DNA of 64,000 bases from Nitrosomonas sp. (GTDB taxonomy: Bacteria; Pseudomonadota; Gammaproteobacteria; Burkholderiales; Nitrosomonadaceae): NCBI RefSeq assembly GCF_019635155.1, contig NZ_JAHBZY010000011.1, positions 48,547-112,546 on the forward strand. The letters run 5' to 3'. Position 1 is the stretch's first letter, and every line of letters begins with the position of its first letter. A program made the position numbers and the translations under genes. The notes beneath the pieces were generated by a model. The model saw nothing but the letters and a program-made list of their open reading frames with translations, did no database searches and had not been told where the DNA came from. Below are positions 1-8,230 of the stretch, piece after piece.

Positions 1-588
1 AGCGCCGACAGCGTCGGCAATCTTACGAAAACGTTTCCAGTCGATAACCCGGGCATACGAAGAAGCGCCCGCCACAATCATTTTAGGTTTGTGTTCATGC
101 GCTAAACGTTCCACTTCGTCGTAGTCGAGTAATTCAGTCTCGGGATGCAATCCATAAGAAATGGAATTGAAAATTTTTCCACTCATGCTGACGCTTGAGC
201 CATGTGTCAAATGGCCGCCGTGGGCTAAGGACATTCCTAACAGCGTGTCGCCGGGCTTTAACACCGAAAGATAGACCGCCGCATTGGCTTGCGAACCGGA
301 ATGTGGTTGCACGTTGACATATTCCGCACCAAACAAAGCTTTCAGACGGTCAATCGCCAATTGCTCCACTTGATCGGCATACATACAGCCGCCGTAATAC
401 CGCTTGGTGGGATAGCCTTCCGCGTATTTGTTTGTAAGCACGGATCCCTGCGCCTGCATCACGGCAGGGCTTGCATAATTCTCCGATGCGATTAACTCGA
501 TATATTCTTCCTGGCGTTGCATCTCGCCTTTGATCGCTTGCCATAAATCCGGGTCTACATTTTCTATTGTGTGTTTTTGCGAAAACAT
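1..588 (-). CDS. glyA: Serine hydroxymethyltransferase, N-terminal 196 codons (3' end outside window)
   Basis: PLP enzyme that interconverts serine and glycine while loading one-carbon units on tetrahydrofolate, in the cytoplasm. The reverse strand is open from the ATG at 588 to the window edge and gives the family's hallmark N-terminus: [17 protein letters not shown], then [17 protein letters not shown] and [16 protein letters not shown]. The remaining roughly half, including the PLP lysine, lies beyond the left edge. An AAGGA sequence lies about 12 bases upstream of the ATG. Nothing looks damaged in the visible part. Identification rests on motif recognition and is very secure. Confidence 0.97.
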   Translation of the reverse strand, partial: MFSQKHTIENVDPDLWQAIKGEMQRQEEYIELIASENYASPAVMQAQGSVLTNKYAEGYPTKRYYGGCMYADQVEQLAIDRLKALFGAEYVNVQPHSGSQANAAVYLSVLKPGDTLLGMSLAHGGHLTHGSSVSMSGKIFNSISYGLHPETELLDYDEVERLAHEHKPKMIVAGASSYARVIDWKRFRKIADAVGA

Positions 589-914
589 GGTGATACCAGT
601 CCTTTGAAATTTTGAGAATTAATTATCGCATTTTATCACTACCAGTTAAAACGCCGATAGCTGATCGGAATAAAGCCGTATATTCGGACAGATCCTGTCC
701 TGAAATAATCCGATGGGTTACAAAAAACAATTGGTCGTTGCGCATCCCGTTACGTAACGCCCTTGCAATAGCCGCGTCATATCGCTTGCCTATACTCGTT
801 TCCGTACTGTAAAGCCTTCACCGGCGTGAGTCGGTTACCGGAAAATTCAGGATCTGCATAACAAAAACCTATTTTTTGAATGGTGCAGACAGCCGGATTG
901 CCTGTACATCACCC
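589..914. other. Intergenic stretch, no gene recognised
   Basis: The region between the divergent glyA start and the short repeat element at 915 must hold the glyA promoter. The small open frames here are short, lack a ribosome site and resemble nothing known. No tRNA, riboswitch or terminator is visible. Confidence 0.5.
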
Positions 915-1054
915 GAGACCTTTGCACGGTTACTACGCGGCACGATAATCGCGTTAAAAATTCGCAAAAATGCTCATTTACCCCGTGTAAACACCGCTTT
1001 TCCGCAAATTTTTGCCTTATTCTGGTACCGCTCATGACACTGTGCAAAAGTCTC
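915..1054 (+). repeat. Short TIR element (MITE-like), copy 1
   Basis: A 140 bp non-coding unit bounded by imperfect inverted ends: GAGACCTTTGCACGGT at the left, and the reverse complement of GAGACTTTTGCACAGT at the right (14 of 16 match). The same unit recurs in reverse orientation at 37309-37447 with only scattered differences. The ends resemble the GAGACCTTTGCA-type tips of IS5-group elements (recollection), which suggests a non-autonomous derivative mobilised by an IS5 transposase. No clear target duplication is seen. It ends 50 bases before the start codon at 1105, so it must contribute to or displace that gene's promoter. Confidence 0.85.
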
Positions 1055-1104
1055 CACCTCTTATACGCAAGGATTGTTCGATTACTTTTTTGGGAGAATA
1101 CACG

Positions 1105-2496
1105 ATGTTCAAGAAGAAACTACTCAATTCGCTGGTGACAGGCGCGATCGTTAGCATGGTTGCAGCACCGCAAGCCATGGCTGCCGACACCGGTTTCGAC
1201 AATTTTACCGCGCTGACCGATAGCGTAGCTGGCGGTTCCTTGCCGGAATCCGGTCCATTGTTGCTTGCCAATCCTTCGTGGACACAAGTATCGATTGCCA
1301 ACCGTGCTAACCAATTGGCACAAGGTATCGATAACAGCGGTAATTGGGACATGATTACCGCCAATGAAACCGGCGTTGACGCCGGGCGCTATTTGTTCAT
1401 GCCCTTTGAAACCGGTAATGCAGGCATGCAGCGCGTTGATTTGTGGAACCCGGACTACAATACTCGTACGGTAACACTGGTGGCACCCGGTTCCCAGAAT
1501 TTTGTCTCTGGCGATGCTTCGCGCTGGACGCCCTGGGGTGGTTATCTGACAGCCGAGGAATTCTGGGGCTCTGGTAGCACCAAAGGACGTTTGTTTGAAC
1601 TGACCAATCCGGTGGCAGCAACCGGCTCCGGCGATTCAAACTTTATTCATCGCAATCTGTTGCCACGCGTATCGCACGAAGGTTTAACGTTTGATAAAGA
1701 TAATAACTTGTATTTTATCGATGAGTTTAATGGCGGCAGTATTTACAAATTTGTTTCGGCCAATCCCAATGCAACCAATGGCGACGATTATTTTGCTGCA
1801 GGGCAAACTTTTGTGATGCTGGTGGATGGCGGTAACAATGCCAATGCAACCGGCGCCATAACTTGGGAACCTATTACCGATAGCAATGGCGCCGCCATAC
1901 CGGGGGTATCGGTGCTCAATGCCGATGGCAGTATCGATGGCCGCTTGTCTGCCGACGCTGTGCTGGGTACCAATTATCAACGGCCGGAAGATCTGGAAAT
2001 CAAAACATTGGTGAATGGCGATCAGATTCTCTACGTAGCAACAACGACCACCGACGAAGTGTATTCTTTCAACCTGGCGACGGATACCGCCAACTTGTTT
2101 GTAAGCAACGCAACACTGGATCAAGCAACCGGTCTTAGTGTCGGCGGGGTATTCCACAACCCGGATAATCTGGCGATCGATGCCGAAGGTAATATTTACA
2201 TTGTTGAAGATCAACCAGGCGGTTCCGCCGATATCTGGTTTGCTGCCGACACCAACAACGATGGTATCGCCGAGTCGATTGGCCGCTGGGCAACACTATC
2301 GACCTTAGGAGCAGAACCAACCGGCCTTTATTTTGATAAATTTAATCCGGATATCGCGTATATAAACATTCAACATCCAACCAGCGGCGACGATCGCCTA
2401 ATCATGCTGGCGGTACCTGAACCTGAAACGTATGCCATGTTCATGGCAGGCTTGGGATTGGTCGGCGCCTCGTGTTGGAAAAGAAGAAAGAATTAG
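1105..2496 (+). CDS. PhoX/DUF839-like secreted protein with PEP-CTERM sorting tail
   Basis: Exported protein of 463 residues. The start at 1105 is chosen for its GGGAGAA ribosome site and because a typical signal peptide follows (MFKKKLLNSLVTG ending in AMA/ADT). The body has PhoX-type beta-propeller traits: RWTPWGGYLTAEEFWG, RPEDLEIKTLVNGDQILYVA and HNPDNLAIDAEGNIYIVED. PhoX relatives are calcium/iron phosphatases, but activity here is not assured. The C-terminus VPEPETYAMFMAGLGLVG plus a basic KRRKN tail is a canonical PEP-CTERM signal, recognised by exosortase for anchoring or release at the cell surface. No exosortase gene lies in the window. The promoter region is largely occupied by the 915-1054 repeat. 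Confidence 0.85.
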   Translation: MFKKKLLNSLVTGAIVSMVAAPQAMAADTGFDNFTALTDSVAGGSLPESGPLLLANPSWTQVSIANRANQLAQGIDNSGNWDMITANETGVDAGRYLFMPFETGNAGMQRVDLWNPDYNTRTVTLVAPGSQNFVSGDASRWTPWGGYLTAEEFWGSGSTKGRLFELTNPVAATGSGDSNFIHRNLLPRVSHEGLTFDKDNNLYFIDEFNGGSIYKFVSANPNATNGDDYFAAGQTFVMLVDGGNNANATGAITWEPITDSNGAAIPGVSVLNADGSIDGRLSADAVLGTNYQRPEDLEIKTLVNGDQILYVATTTTDEVYSFNLATDTANLFVSNATLDQATGLSVGGVFHNPDNLAIDAEGNIYIVEDQPGGSADIWFAADTNNDGIAESIGRWATLSTLGAEPTGLYFDKFNPDIAYINIQHPTSGDDRLIMLAVPEPETYAMFMAGLGLVGASCWKRRKN

Positions 2497-2707
2497 CATC
2501 TTGAATTAAAAATAAGGCTTTTGTATTTCAGACTACGGTGTGGTCTGCTGTACCTGTAAAAGGAATTTCTTGAAGCGAATTGATCAGTTGACAGATTAGA
2601 TTCGAGAGAGAAAGTGATCGTAATCCATTACGTACTGGTATCAGATGCAGCAGGCCGCTCGGCGTATTCGGGATTGAATCTGGCACGGTGATTTAAGCGA
2701 TGAGTCG

Positions 2708-3099
2708 ATGAATGGTATGGTGAGCTCGAATTTGCACGTGATGCGATTTCTGGGATTTTCGTTGGAAGACGATATGCCAGATCTTCCGTGTTATCGTGCT
2801 TTTGTATTCAATGAACCGGCGCATGCGTAGAATGGTTTGTTAGCGCAGGTGAGTGACAGGAAGAACAGGATGATGAGCCAGATTCCAGGCAGGTCATTGA
2901 AATTACGTTACTTTGGTGGAATGCTGAAGCGCGTTGGGTTAAAAGGGGCAGCAAGCCGGTATTCAGCTATAAGTAGCTGCCAATCTAATCACAAAGGCCC
3001 ACTATGTCGTTGGATGAGCCTTCGGTAGCCAGGTCGCTGGTTCAATATGCCAAAATCCTGTGTTACCGGGGGCTGGTGAAGGTACATAGTCTGCTCTGA
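2708..3099 (+). pseudogene. Decayed IS5-family transposase remnant
   Basis: Three fragments in order match landmarks of IS5-type transposases but are broken by stops and a frame change. MRFLGFSLEDD lies at 2741-2773, in a frame that stops at 2830. AEARWVKRGSKPVFSYK lies at 2923-2973, in another frame and directly followed by TAG. KILCYRGLVK, the usual C-terminal YRG..K region, lies at 3052-3081 and stops at 3099. The remnant cannot make a working transposase. Whether it belonged to the element that spawned the short repeat at 915-1054 is a guess based on TIR type only. The bases between 2497 and 2708 show nothing further that I can support. Confidence 0.7.
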
Positions 3100-3111
3100 A
3101 CAATTCTATTT

Positions 3112-4464
3112 TCAGGGAAAGGCAAGCCTAAGCCGCTGAGTGATTCCGTATTCATTCACTGTTAGCCGATGCAATGGCATGAGAATTAAGGCGAGAAGAA
3201 ACCGGAGCTTCCTCAGAATCATCCGCAGGTTGTGTCCGCAACCGCAGAGCATGGCATGAAAGGCATCGCCTGCTGCGCCTTGCAGCCAGTTTCTGCGCAG
3301 GCGGCCGTCATTTTTCATATGCCCGATTGCCGGTTCAATGGCACTGCGCCGCCGAATATCTCGTTTCAGCCGCGCAGTGATGCCGCGTCTGAGTTTGCGG
3401 TGATAGACCTTGACCCCGGCCGGGACGGTTGCACCGCGATAACTCAGGTCTACGAACACTTCCTTCGGTTGCCGTTGCGTCAGGATGGCCGCCTGTTCCA
3501 AAGCCAGGTGCAAGGTATGCCCATCGTAAGGATTGCCCGGCAGGCTGCGCATGCCGACCACTAATCCTTCCTTGTGCGTTGTCATCACTGACACCTTTAC
3601 CCCAAACTCATAAGGCTGGCGCGACTTGCCTTTGCCGATGCACTCCACTTCCGGCGCATGCAAGCTGTATAGCTTATGGCTGTCTTTCGGCTGCTGCTTG
3701 AGCAGGCGCTCGACTTTCTGCAGCAAACCGCTAACCTTGGGTTTAAGGGGCTGCGGTACCTTGGCCGATTGGCGAAATACGTCACGCCAGACGCGGCCAA
3801 CCAGCGTCTTGAGCTTCTTTAAGTGGCTACGCATGCGCTGGTATTGTTTGGCATGAGCATAGCGGCTAATCTTGCCAGCCAGCTTGGGCGCTAGCCGGTT
3901 GTAGTTCTGGCGTAGCGTTATCCCAGCTTCTGCCGCCAGCTGCACCAGTTGTTGCCGTCCCTTATTCAGCAGTTGGCTGTCGGTCGGATAGGCAATAGCC
4001 TTCTCCTGCACGGTGCTGTCCACAATGACCTTATCCAGACTATGCTGCTGGATGACCTTGGCCAATGCAGCCGCCTTGATAGTCTGGGCCAAAAGCCATT
4101 CCATGCCCCCTACACCAATCCGCTGCCGCCAGCGAGTCAGTGAGCTGGAATCAATCGGCGGGTGGTGCTGAAACCAGGTTTCGCCACAGAACAATTGCCA
4201 ATAGGGATTCTCTACCCAACACCTTACTACCTCTTCATCCGATAGCGCAAAGGTGTGTTGCAGATACAGCATTCCAGCCACTAGACGCGGCGCCGTCGCG
4301 GGACGGCCGCGATGCGATGGAAAAAAACCAATCCATTCGCGTTCGAACACTGACCAGTCGATGTGCTGCGCCAGTTGTACCAACGAATGTCTTGGGTTGA
4401 CCAGATCATCTAGCCGTTGGCGGAACAGGTCGTCATTCTTTGGCGTGTGTGGCTTTGGTCCCAT
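3112..4464 (-). mobile_element. Intact IS5/IS4-superfamily DDE transposase, 450 aa
   Basis: Catalyses cut-and-paste movement of its insertion sequence. The reading frame is full length. An N-terminal DUF772-like region (residues 1-110) is followed by a DDE domain with candidate catalytic residues D149 (KVIVDSTVQEKA), D339 (VFVDLSYRG) and E377 (SAIEPAIGHMKNDGRL, the Y/R/E signature zone). A GAGGA ribosome site precedes the ATG. The C-terminus (RLRLAFP) runs almost into the IS5-like remnant, so the element seems to have landed beside or in that older copy. Possible imperfect ends are ACAATTCTATTTTC near 3103 and the complementary match near 4547-4560; this pairing is weak. No target duplication was established. 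Confidence 0.9.
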
Positions 4465-4560
4465 ATAATCCTCACTAAATTCGCAAGAAATGGCAGTAAT
4501 TTTACCAAAAACCGGTGAATTTAATCACTCAAACCTGTCAATTAAGTACACAGAATTAGA

Positions 4561-4749
4561 ATGTTATCGATTGTTCAGATCGGACTACATACCTGGCACC
4601 TGCTTCTGGCGATGGCGTATAACTTGAAAAGACTGTCCAAACTCTTCGTCGGTCGTCAGTTGATCACGCAAACACAGGGATATTGCGTCATGTTGATCCG
4701 AAATAGCCGATGCGGATTGATTATTCTTGGTTTATTTTTCGAAAAATGA
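4561..4749 (+). pseudogene. Probable C-terminal fragment of another transposase
   Basis: A short open frame starting directly at the right edge of the 3112-4464 insertion sequence contains HTWHLLLAMAYNLKRLSKLF. That resembles the conserved tail (AYNLKRL) of several transposase families, IS1182-like among others. There is no N-terminal part and no ribosome site. It is best read as a truncated remnant cut by the neighbouring insertion. The exact family cannot be fixed from this short piece. Confidence 0.45.
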
Positions 4750-4996
4750 CTAAAAATTAGCCGATCACTCAAAAATAAACTCAGAGTTACATAGAAATAA
4801 AAATTTCGTGTGCTCTTGCAAAGATCTCATTATATCTCCTCTCCTTTGAACAGAACATAATGTGTTCGCTCAAAGGAGCAACTCTGACTCTATTGTAGCG
4901 GCTCCAGTGGATGAATATGGAACTGCTCAGCAGTTCGGATTTATCTTTCCCTAAAAATCGAGAAGAAATATTGAAGATACAAAGTTATTTAATTTT

Positions 4997-5012
4997 TGTG
5001 ATAAGAATCAAT
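4997..5012. promoter_or_regulatory. CRP-like box 1 upstream of the CxxCH protein gene
   Basis: TGTGATAAGAATCAAT has a perfect left half (TGTGA) and a partial right half (TCAat) with the standard 6-base spacer. It sits exactly 22 bp, about two helical turns, from the next box, inside a direct repeat of about 22 bp. It can also be read as an FNR-like GTGAT-N4-ATCAA, but the regulator encoded nearby has CRP-type residues. Confidence 0.55.
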
Positions 5013-5018
5013 GAATTT

Positions 5019-5034
5019 TGTGATAAAGATCATT
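5019..5034. promoter_or_regulatory. CRP-like box 2 upstream of the CxxCH protein gene
   Basis: TGTGATAAAGATCATT has a perfect left half and a right half TCAtt. It is nearly identical in its first ten bases to the strong box at 11896. Its centre is about 195 bp upstream of the ATG at 5221, so either the leader is long or the boxes act from a distance. No convincing -10/-35 pair was fixed. Confidence 0.55.
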
Positions 5035-5220
5035 GAGAGAACTATATCTTGAACAGATAATATGTTTGTTTATGCATTAAGAGTGAATATTCAAGCAATA
5101 GGGTATCGATTCGATTTTGATTAGCTGTTGCTTAAATTCTCAGTGCATTTACTTAAGTGTATGCGATCTATACAAATCACTTAGAACTTTATCAAGATTA
5201 ACTACAATGGAGACCTGTCG

Positions 5221-6207
5221 ATGAGCACTAGTTATAGAGTTATTAACATTTTGCGCAAAATAGTTTTTATCTCAGTACTGTTAGTTTCTTCATTTGCATC
5301 TGCAAACCAAAATAAATTGCCCTCACAGATCCGTAGTGATGAAGCAATATATGCAAGTTCTTTTTTCTGGGAAGCTATGAATAATGGTTTATATTTCCTT
5401 ATTCCAGATGTTCTCAACGCATTAACAGGTGCCTATCTAAATGATAAGAATGATGCAACAACAGCTGCACATATTGGTGCTGCACACGCCTGGCGCTTAA
5501 GTGAGAGAGAGCGAATGGATCCTATTCCTTCCACAATTACAGATGATGCAACATTAGCTCGTAAATATTTTGATGAGAAAATGCGTATGGAACCCACCGA
5601 TGCACACTTCATGGGTTTTTTAGGAAGTTTTATGATGTCCGAGGCTGATGTACATGGAGACGAAAAATTAATGAAGAAAGGGTATGAAACATTGGTAAAT
5701 AGCACCAAACTTTTTCCTGAATTCAATTATGTTACTGGGGCTCTAGCAATAACCGGTGGCGTTATTGAGTCGCCTTTCTCTGTAGATTCGGAAATTTTTA
5801 AACTTGCGCTAGAGTGGCAATGGAAAACTATAAATTTGTGTTATGGTCAAGTAGATCGTTCAAACCCTGATGTCTCAATGTATATAAGTAAAGAAATACA
5901 TACAGGTCCAAAAAAAGTATGCTGGAATAGCGCTACGGCACCGCATAAATTTGAAGGCTTTTTTTTGAACATGGGCGATATGCTAGTTAAATCTGGCGAT
6001 TGGAAAACCGCACAGAAAATTTATGCAAATGCACGACTAGCATCAAGTTATTCTACTTGGCAATATGCTAGCATTTTAGAACAACGTATTATTGAAGCTG
6101 AGACTAATGTCGCATTATTCAATGCGCCCAGGCAACCTTCGGGTCATTATATCAAACCAATGATGTCTCAATCTGCTTATTCTTGTACAGCTTGCCATCA
6201 AAACTAA
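5221..6207 (+). CDS. Secreted helical protein ending in a single c-type heme motif
   Basis: A 328-residue protein with a signal peptide (hydrophobic run, then SSFASA/NQ). The body is rich in helices resembling TPR-like pairs (for example DWKTAQKIYANARLA). Its only CxxCH, CTACH at residues 322-326, is followed by just two residues. A heme tethered at the extreme C-terminus is unusual; most cytochromes carry sequence beyond it. Other cysteines at NLCYG and KVCWNS might pair or serve a metal. GGAG lies 10 bases before the ATG. Two CRP-like boxes upstream link it to the regulator at 11965. I do not recognise the family. Function is unknown, though a periplasmic electron-transfer or sensing role is conceivable. 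Confidence 0.75.
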   Translation: MSTSYRVINILRKIVFISVLLVSSFASANQNKLPSQIRSDEAIYASSFFWEAMNNGLYFLIPDVLNALTGAYLNDKNDATTAAHIGAAHAWRLSERERMDPIPSTITDDATLARKYFDEKMRMEPTDAHFMGFLGSFMMSEADVHGDEKLMKKGYETLVNSTKLFPEFNYVTGALAITGGVIESPFSVDSEIFKLALEWQWKTINLCYGQVDRSNPDVSMYISKEIHTGPKKVCWNSATAPHKFEGFFLNMGDMLVKSGDWKTAQKIYANARLASSYSTWQYASILEQRIIEAETNVALFNAPRQPSGHYIKPMMSQSAYSCTACHQN

Positions 6208-6576
6208 GGTGTAAGAATTTCTAGCATTGTGTTCACAGTATTCAAGGGAATGCTTGTAGATGAATATACACATAAAACGCAATTAATTGATTCTATTTGA
6301 TTATCATGAGATATAACGGTTCTGCCTAACCCGGGTCTGGAAGGTAACGCGGTTGGCGGAATGCTTTAGATCTTTAGATGTAAATGACCCTAAGTTTTCT
6401 TATATTCTAATCAAAGAACACTATTCCTGCATGCTGTGTCCTTGTTTTGCAGGTATACAATGGACAAAATACTGCTGCGTGGATGAGTAAATTTATAAAT
6501 CTGATGAGGAATTCTACTTTATGCTATTTTAGATAGTTGCTGTAATTTTTAAAAACTCAAAGAAAGGGAGTAATGT
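6208..6576. other. Intergenic stretch, no gene recognised
   Basis: AT-rich except for a GC-richer patch near 6325-6365 that resembles nothing I can name. It should contain the promoter of the gene at 6577, whose ribosome site is AAAGGGAG. No terminator hairpin is apparent after 6207. Confidence 0.4.
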
Positions 6577-7326
6577 ATGTCAGCAGAATCGCACTTAGCT
6601 AAATTTGGAGTCACAGTTCAGCAAGCGGAAGATTTTATCAATGCAAACATCCGAAATCCTGGCGATATATTCCAAGCGGCAAGAGAATATGGCGTTACGA
6701 CTGAAATGCTGAGTGAATTATCGGGTTATTCAGTGGATGATGTACGCGGATATTTCGATAGTATCGAAGTAAATAGCAGGCAGTTAGATTTTACCAAGAT
6801 ACTGATAAATTCTGACTTAGGCTCTTTAGAATCTTTGATTTCGACTAACCAAAAAGAAGGGCTTTTATCAAATGACTCATTGGAAAAATTAGTTTCATCA
6901 AAAATAATAGATCCAGGAGATTACAAATCTTTCTTTCAACCTGTTAAATCATATCAAGATGATGATGGTATTTATGATGCCGATGAATTAGGTGTATCCA
7001 GTTTAGGTAACATTCCTGCGACTGAGGGAAGCCTAAAATCGGTATTTTATGGCTCCTTAATTAACATATTTTCCAGACTTGATGATGCTGAAATGAATCA
7101 AATTAAAGTATTTCCAAATAAAGAAAGTGGAGAATACCAATCATTGCTTGTCAATGCATTAAACTCACCTGCTGAAATCTCTAGAAATGATGCGGATCTC
7201 GCCAATTTAGTAGTAAATGAAACAGTTGATACTATCGCAAACTATTGGAAAGGTGTTGACCCAGATACTAATTTTGTCGATTACCGTACTGGTTTATTTG
7301 ATTTTGGCTTATTAGGAAATATTTAA
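6577..7326 (+). CDS. Acidic hypothetical protein, 249 aa
   Basis: No signal peptide or membrane segment is visible. The N-terminal 70 residues (FGVTVQQAEDFI, AREYGVTTEMLSELSGYS, VDDVRGYF) look like a compact helical domain. My recollection is that similar starts occur on some other proteins of this bacterial group, but I cannot name a family. The middle has DDDGIYDADELG, a possible calcium-type loop, and the end is rich in Asn and Asp. A strong AAAGGGAG ribosome site precedes the ATG. It runs convergent to the lipoprotein gene, sharing the hairpin at 7344-7388. Function unknown. Confidence 0.7.
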   Translation: MSAESHLAKFGVTVQQAEDFINANIRNPGDIFQAAREYGVTTEMLSELSGYSVDDVRGYFDSIEVNSRQLDFTKILINSDLGSLESLISTNQKEGLLSNDSLEKLVSSKIIDPGDYKSFFQPVKSYQDDDGIYDADELGVSSLGNIPATEGSLKSVFYGSLINIFSRLDDAEMNQIKVFPNKESGEYQSLLVNALNSPAEISRNDADLANLVVNETVDTIANYWKGVDPDTNFVDYRTGLFDFGLLGNI

Positions 7327-7343
7327 AGATCAACAATGATTTG

Positions 7344-7388
7344 ATTGATTTCGGGGTAATAGGTTAAATCTATTACCCCGGAATCAAT
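7344..7388. terminator. Bidirectional hairpin between convergent genes
   Basis: A 19 bp stem with one T/G mismatch pairs 7344-7362 with 7370-7388 around a 7-base loop. The core is CGGGGTAATAG pairing with CTATTACCCCG. It lies 17 bases after the stop at 7326 and 38 before the stop at 7427, so it can serve both strands. U-tracts are poor. Confidence 0.75.
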
Positions 7389-7426
7389 ATTCTACTCATT
7401 CTGAAAAAGGATCTTAAAATTTCTCA

Positions 7427-8215
7427 TCAACAGCTACTATCCTTAACATGTGTGCAATCTCCTGATCCACCACTAATTCCACAAGATTTGCATGGATTTT
7501 GTTTATAGGTAATTACCGTCCATGTATTTAAGCTGGTAATCGTCATTTTTTCATCCTCTTTTTCCTTTGTACCGCTATCGAGACGCAATGGGAAGTTAAC
7601 TTTAATTTCTGGACTGAAATAATTATCTTTCCCTAAAAACAGCTGAGGCTGTCCAGTTTTATAATCATTTAAAACAACAAGCCCAATGTTTTCAATATCT
7701 GAGACTTTACTAAGCTCTTTGACAAATTGCGAATCAAGTACCTGTAAAGTATTTGTACTTAAATTGGTTTTTTCTTTTTCTTGCTTTTCGTTGAACTTAC
7801 AAATTAACTCCGATAGATCTGGGCGACTTTGATTGTCAACAGTAATATATTTGCAGTAATCATATATTGTGCCGTTTATTTTAACTCCAGAGAGCCCAAG
7901 AACAGTAATAGTTGACAGCTCTCTTATTTCTGAAGCATTGTCCTTCAATGCATTTTCATATATCTCTTTCGGTCTGATAAAAAATTCATTTTCAACTTCT
8001 TTATCTGGTTCAGATTCACGAGCTAAGAATTTGGTTTTCTTATTATCACTATCGAATAGCGTAACAAATCCGAGGTTAAAATCCTTTCCTGAATCCTCTT
8101 TAAGTTTATTCTCAATTTTTGAAACGAGATCAGTAGGAACAGGTTTTGAGGAGCAACTAGCTAGACCGAGTACCAGTCCGAATAAAACCATTACGTAAAA
8201 CAAACGATTTAACAT
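7427..8215 (-). CDS. Lipoprotein of unknown function, 262 aa
   Basis: The N-terminus has a lipoprotein signal with lipobox LASC/S at about residue 21, so the mature protein is lipid-anchored facing the periplasm. The body is Lys/Glu-rich with no recognised domain. The last 30 residues hold four cysteines (CKSCG, GDC, SSC), suggesting disulfides or metal binding. A GGGAG ribosome site precedes the ATG. The gene starts only 15 bp after the FecR-TPR-barrel gene on the same strand, so the two are almost certainly co-transcribed. An accessory role for that outer-membrane protein is inferred. Confidence 0.75.
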   Translation of the reverse strand: MLNRLFYVMVLFGLVLGLASCSSKPVPTDLVSKIENKLKEDSGKDFNLGFVTLFDSDNKKTKFLARESEPDKEVENEFFIRPKEIYENALKDNASEIRELSTITVLGLSGVKINGTIYDYCKYITVDNQSRPDLSELICKFNEKQEKEKTNLSTNTLQVLDSQFVKELSKVSDIENIGLVVLNDYKTGQPQLFLGKDNYFSPEIKVNFPLRLDSGTKEKEDEKMTITSLNTWTVITYKQNPCKSCGISGGSGDCTHVKDSSC

Positions 8216-8230
8216 ATTTCAGCTCCCTTA

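Noticed and set aside
4998-5033. FNR/DNR boxes (GTGAT-N4-ATCA) for anaerobic control
   Set aside because: The match is possible, but the nearby regulator has CRP-type residues and its own promoter has a perfect TGTGA-N6-TCACA site, so the CRP reading is preferred.
6325-6365. GC-rich patch as an insertion remnant
   Set aside because: Short, with no recognisable coding or terminal repeat features.
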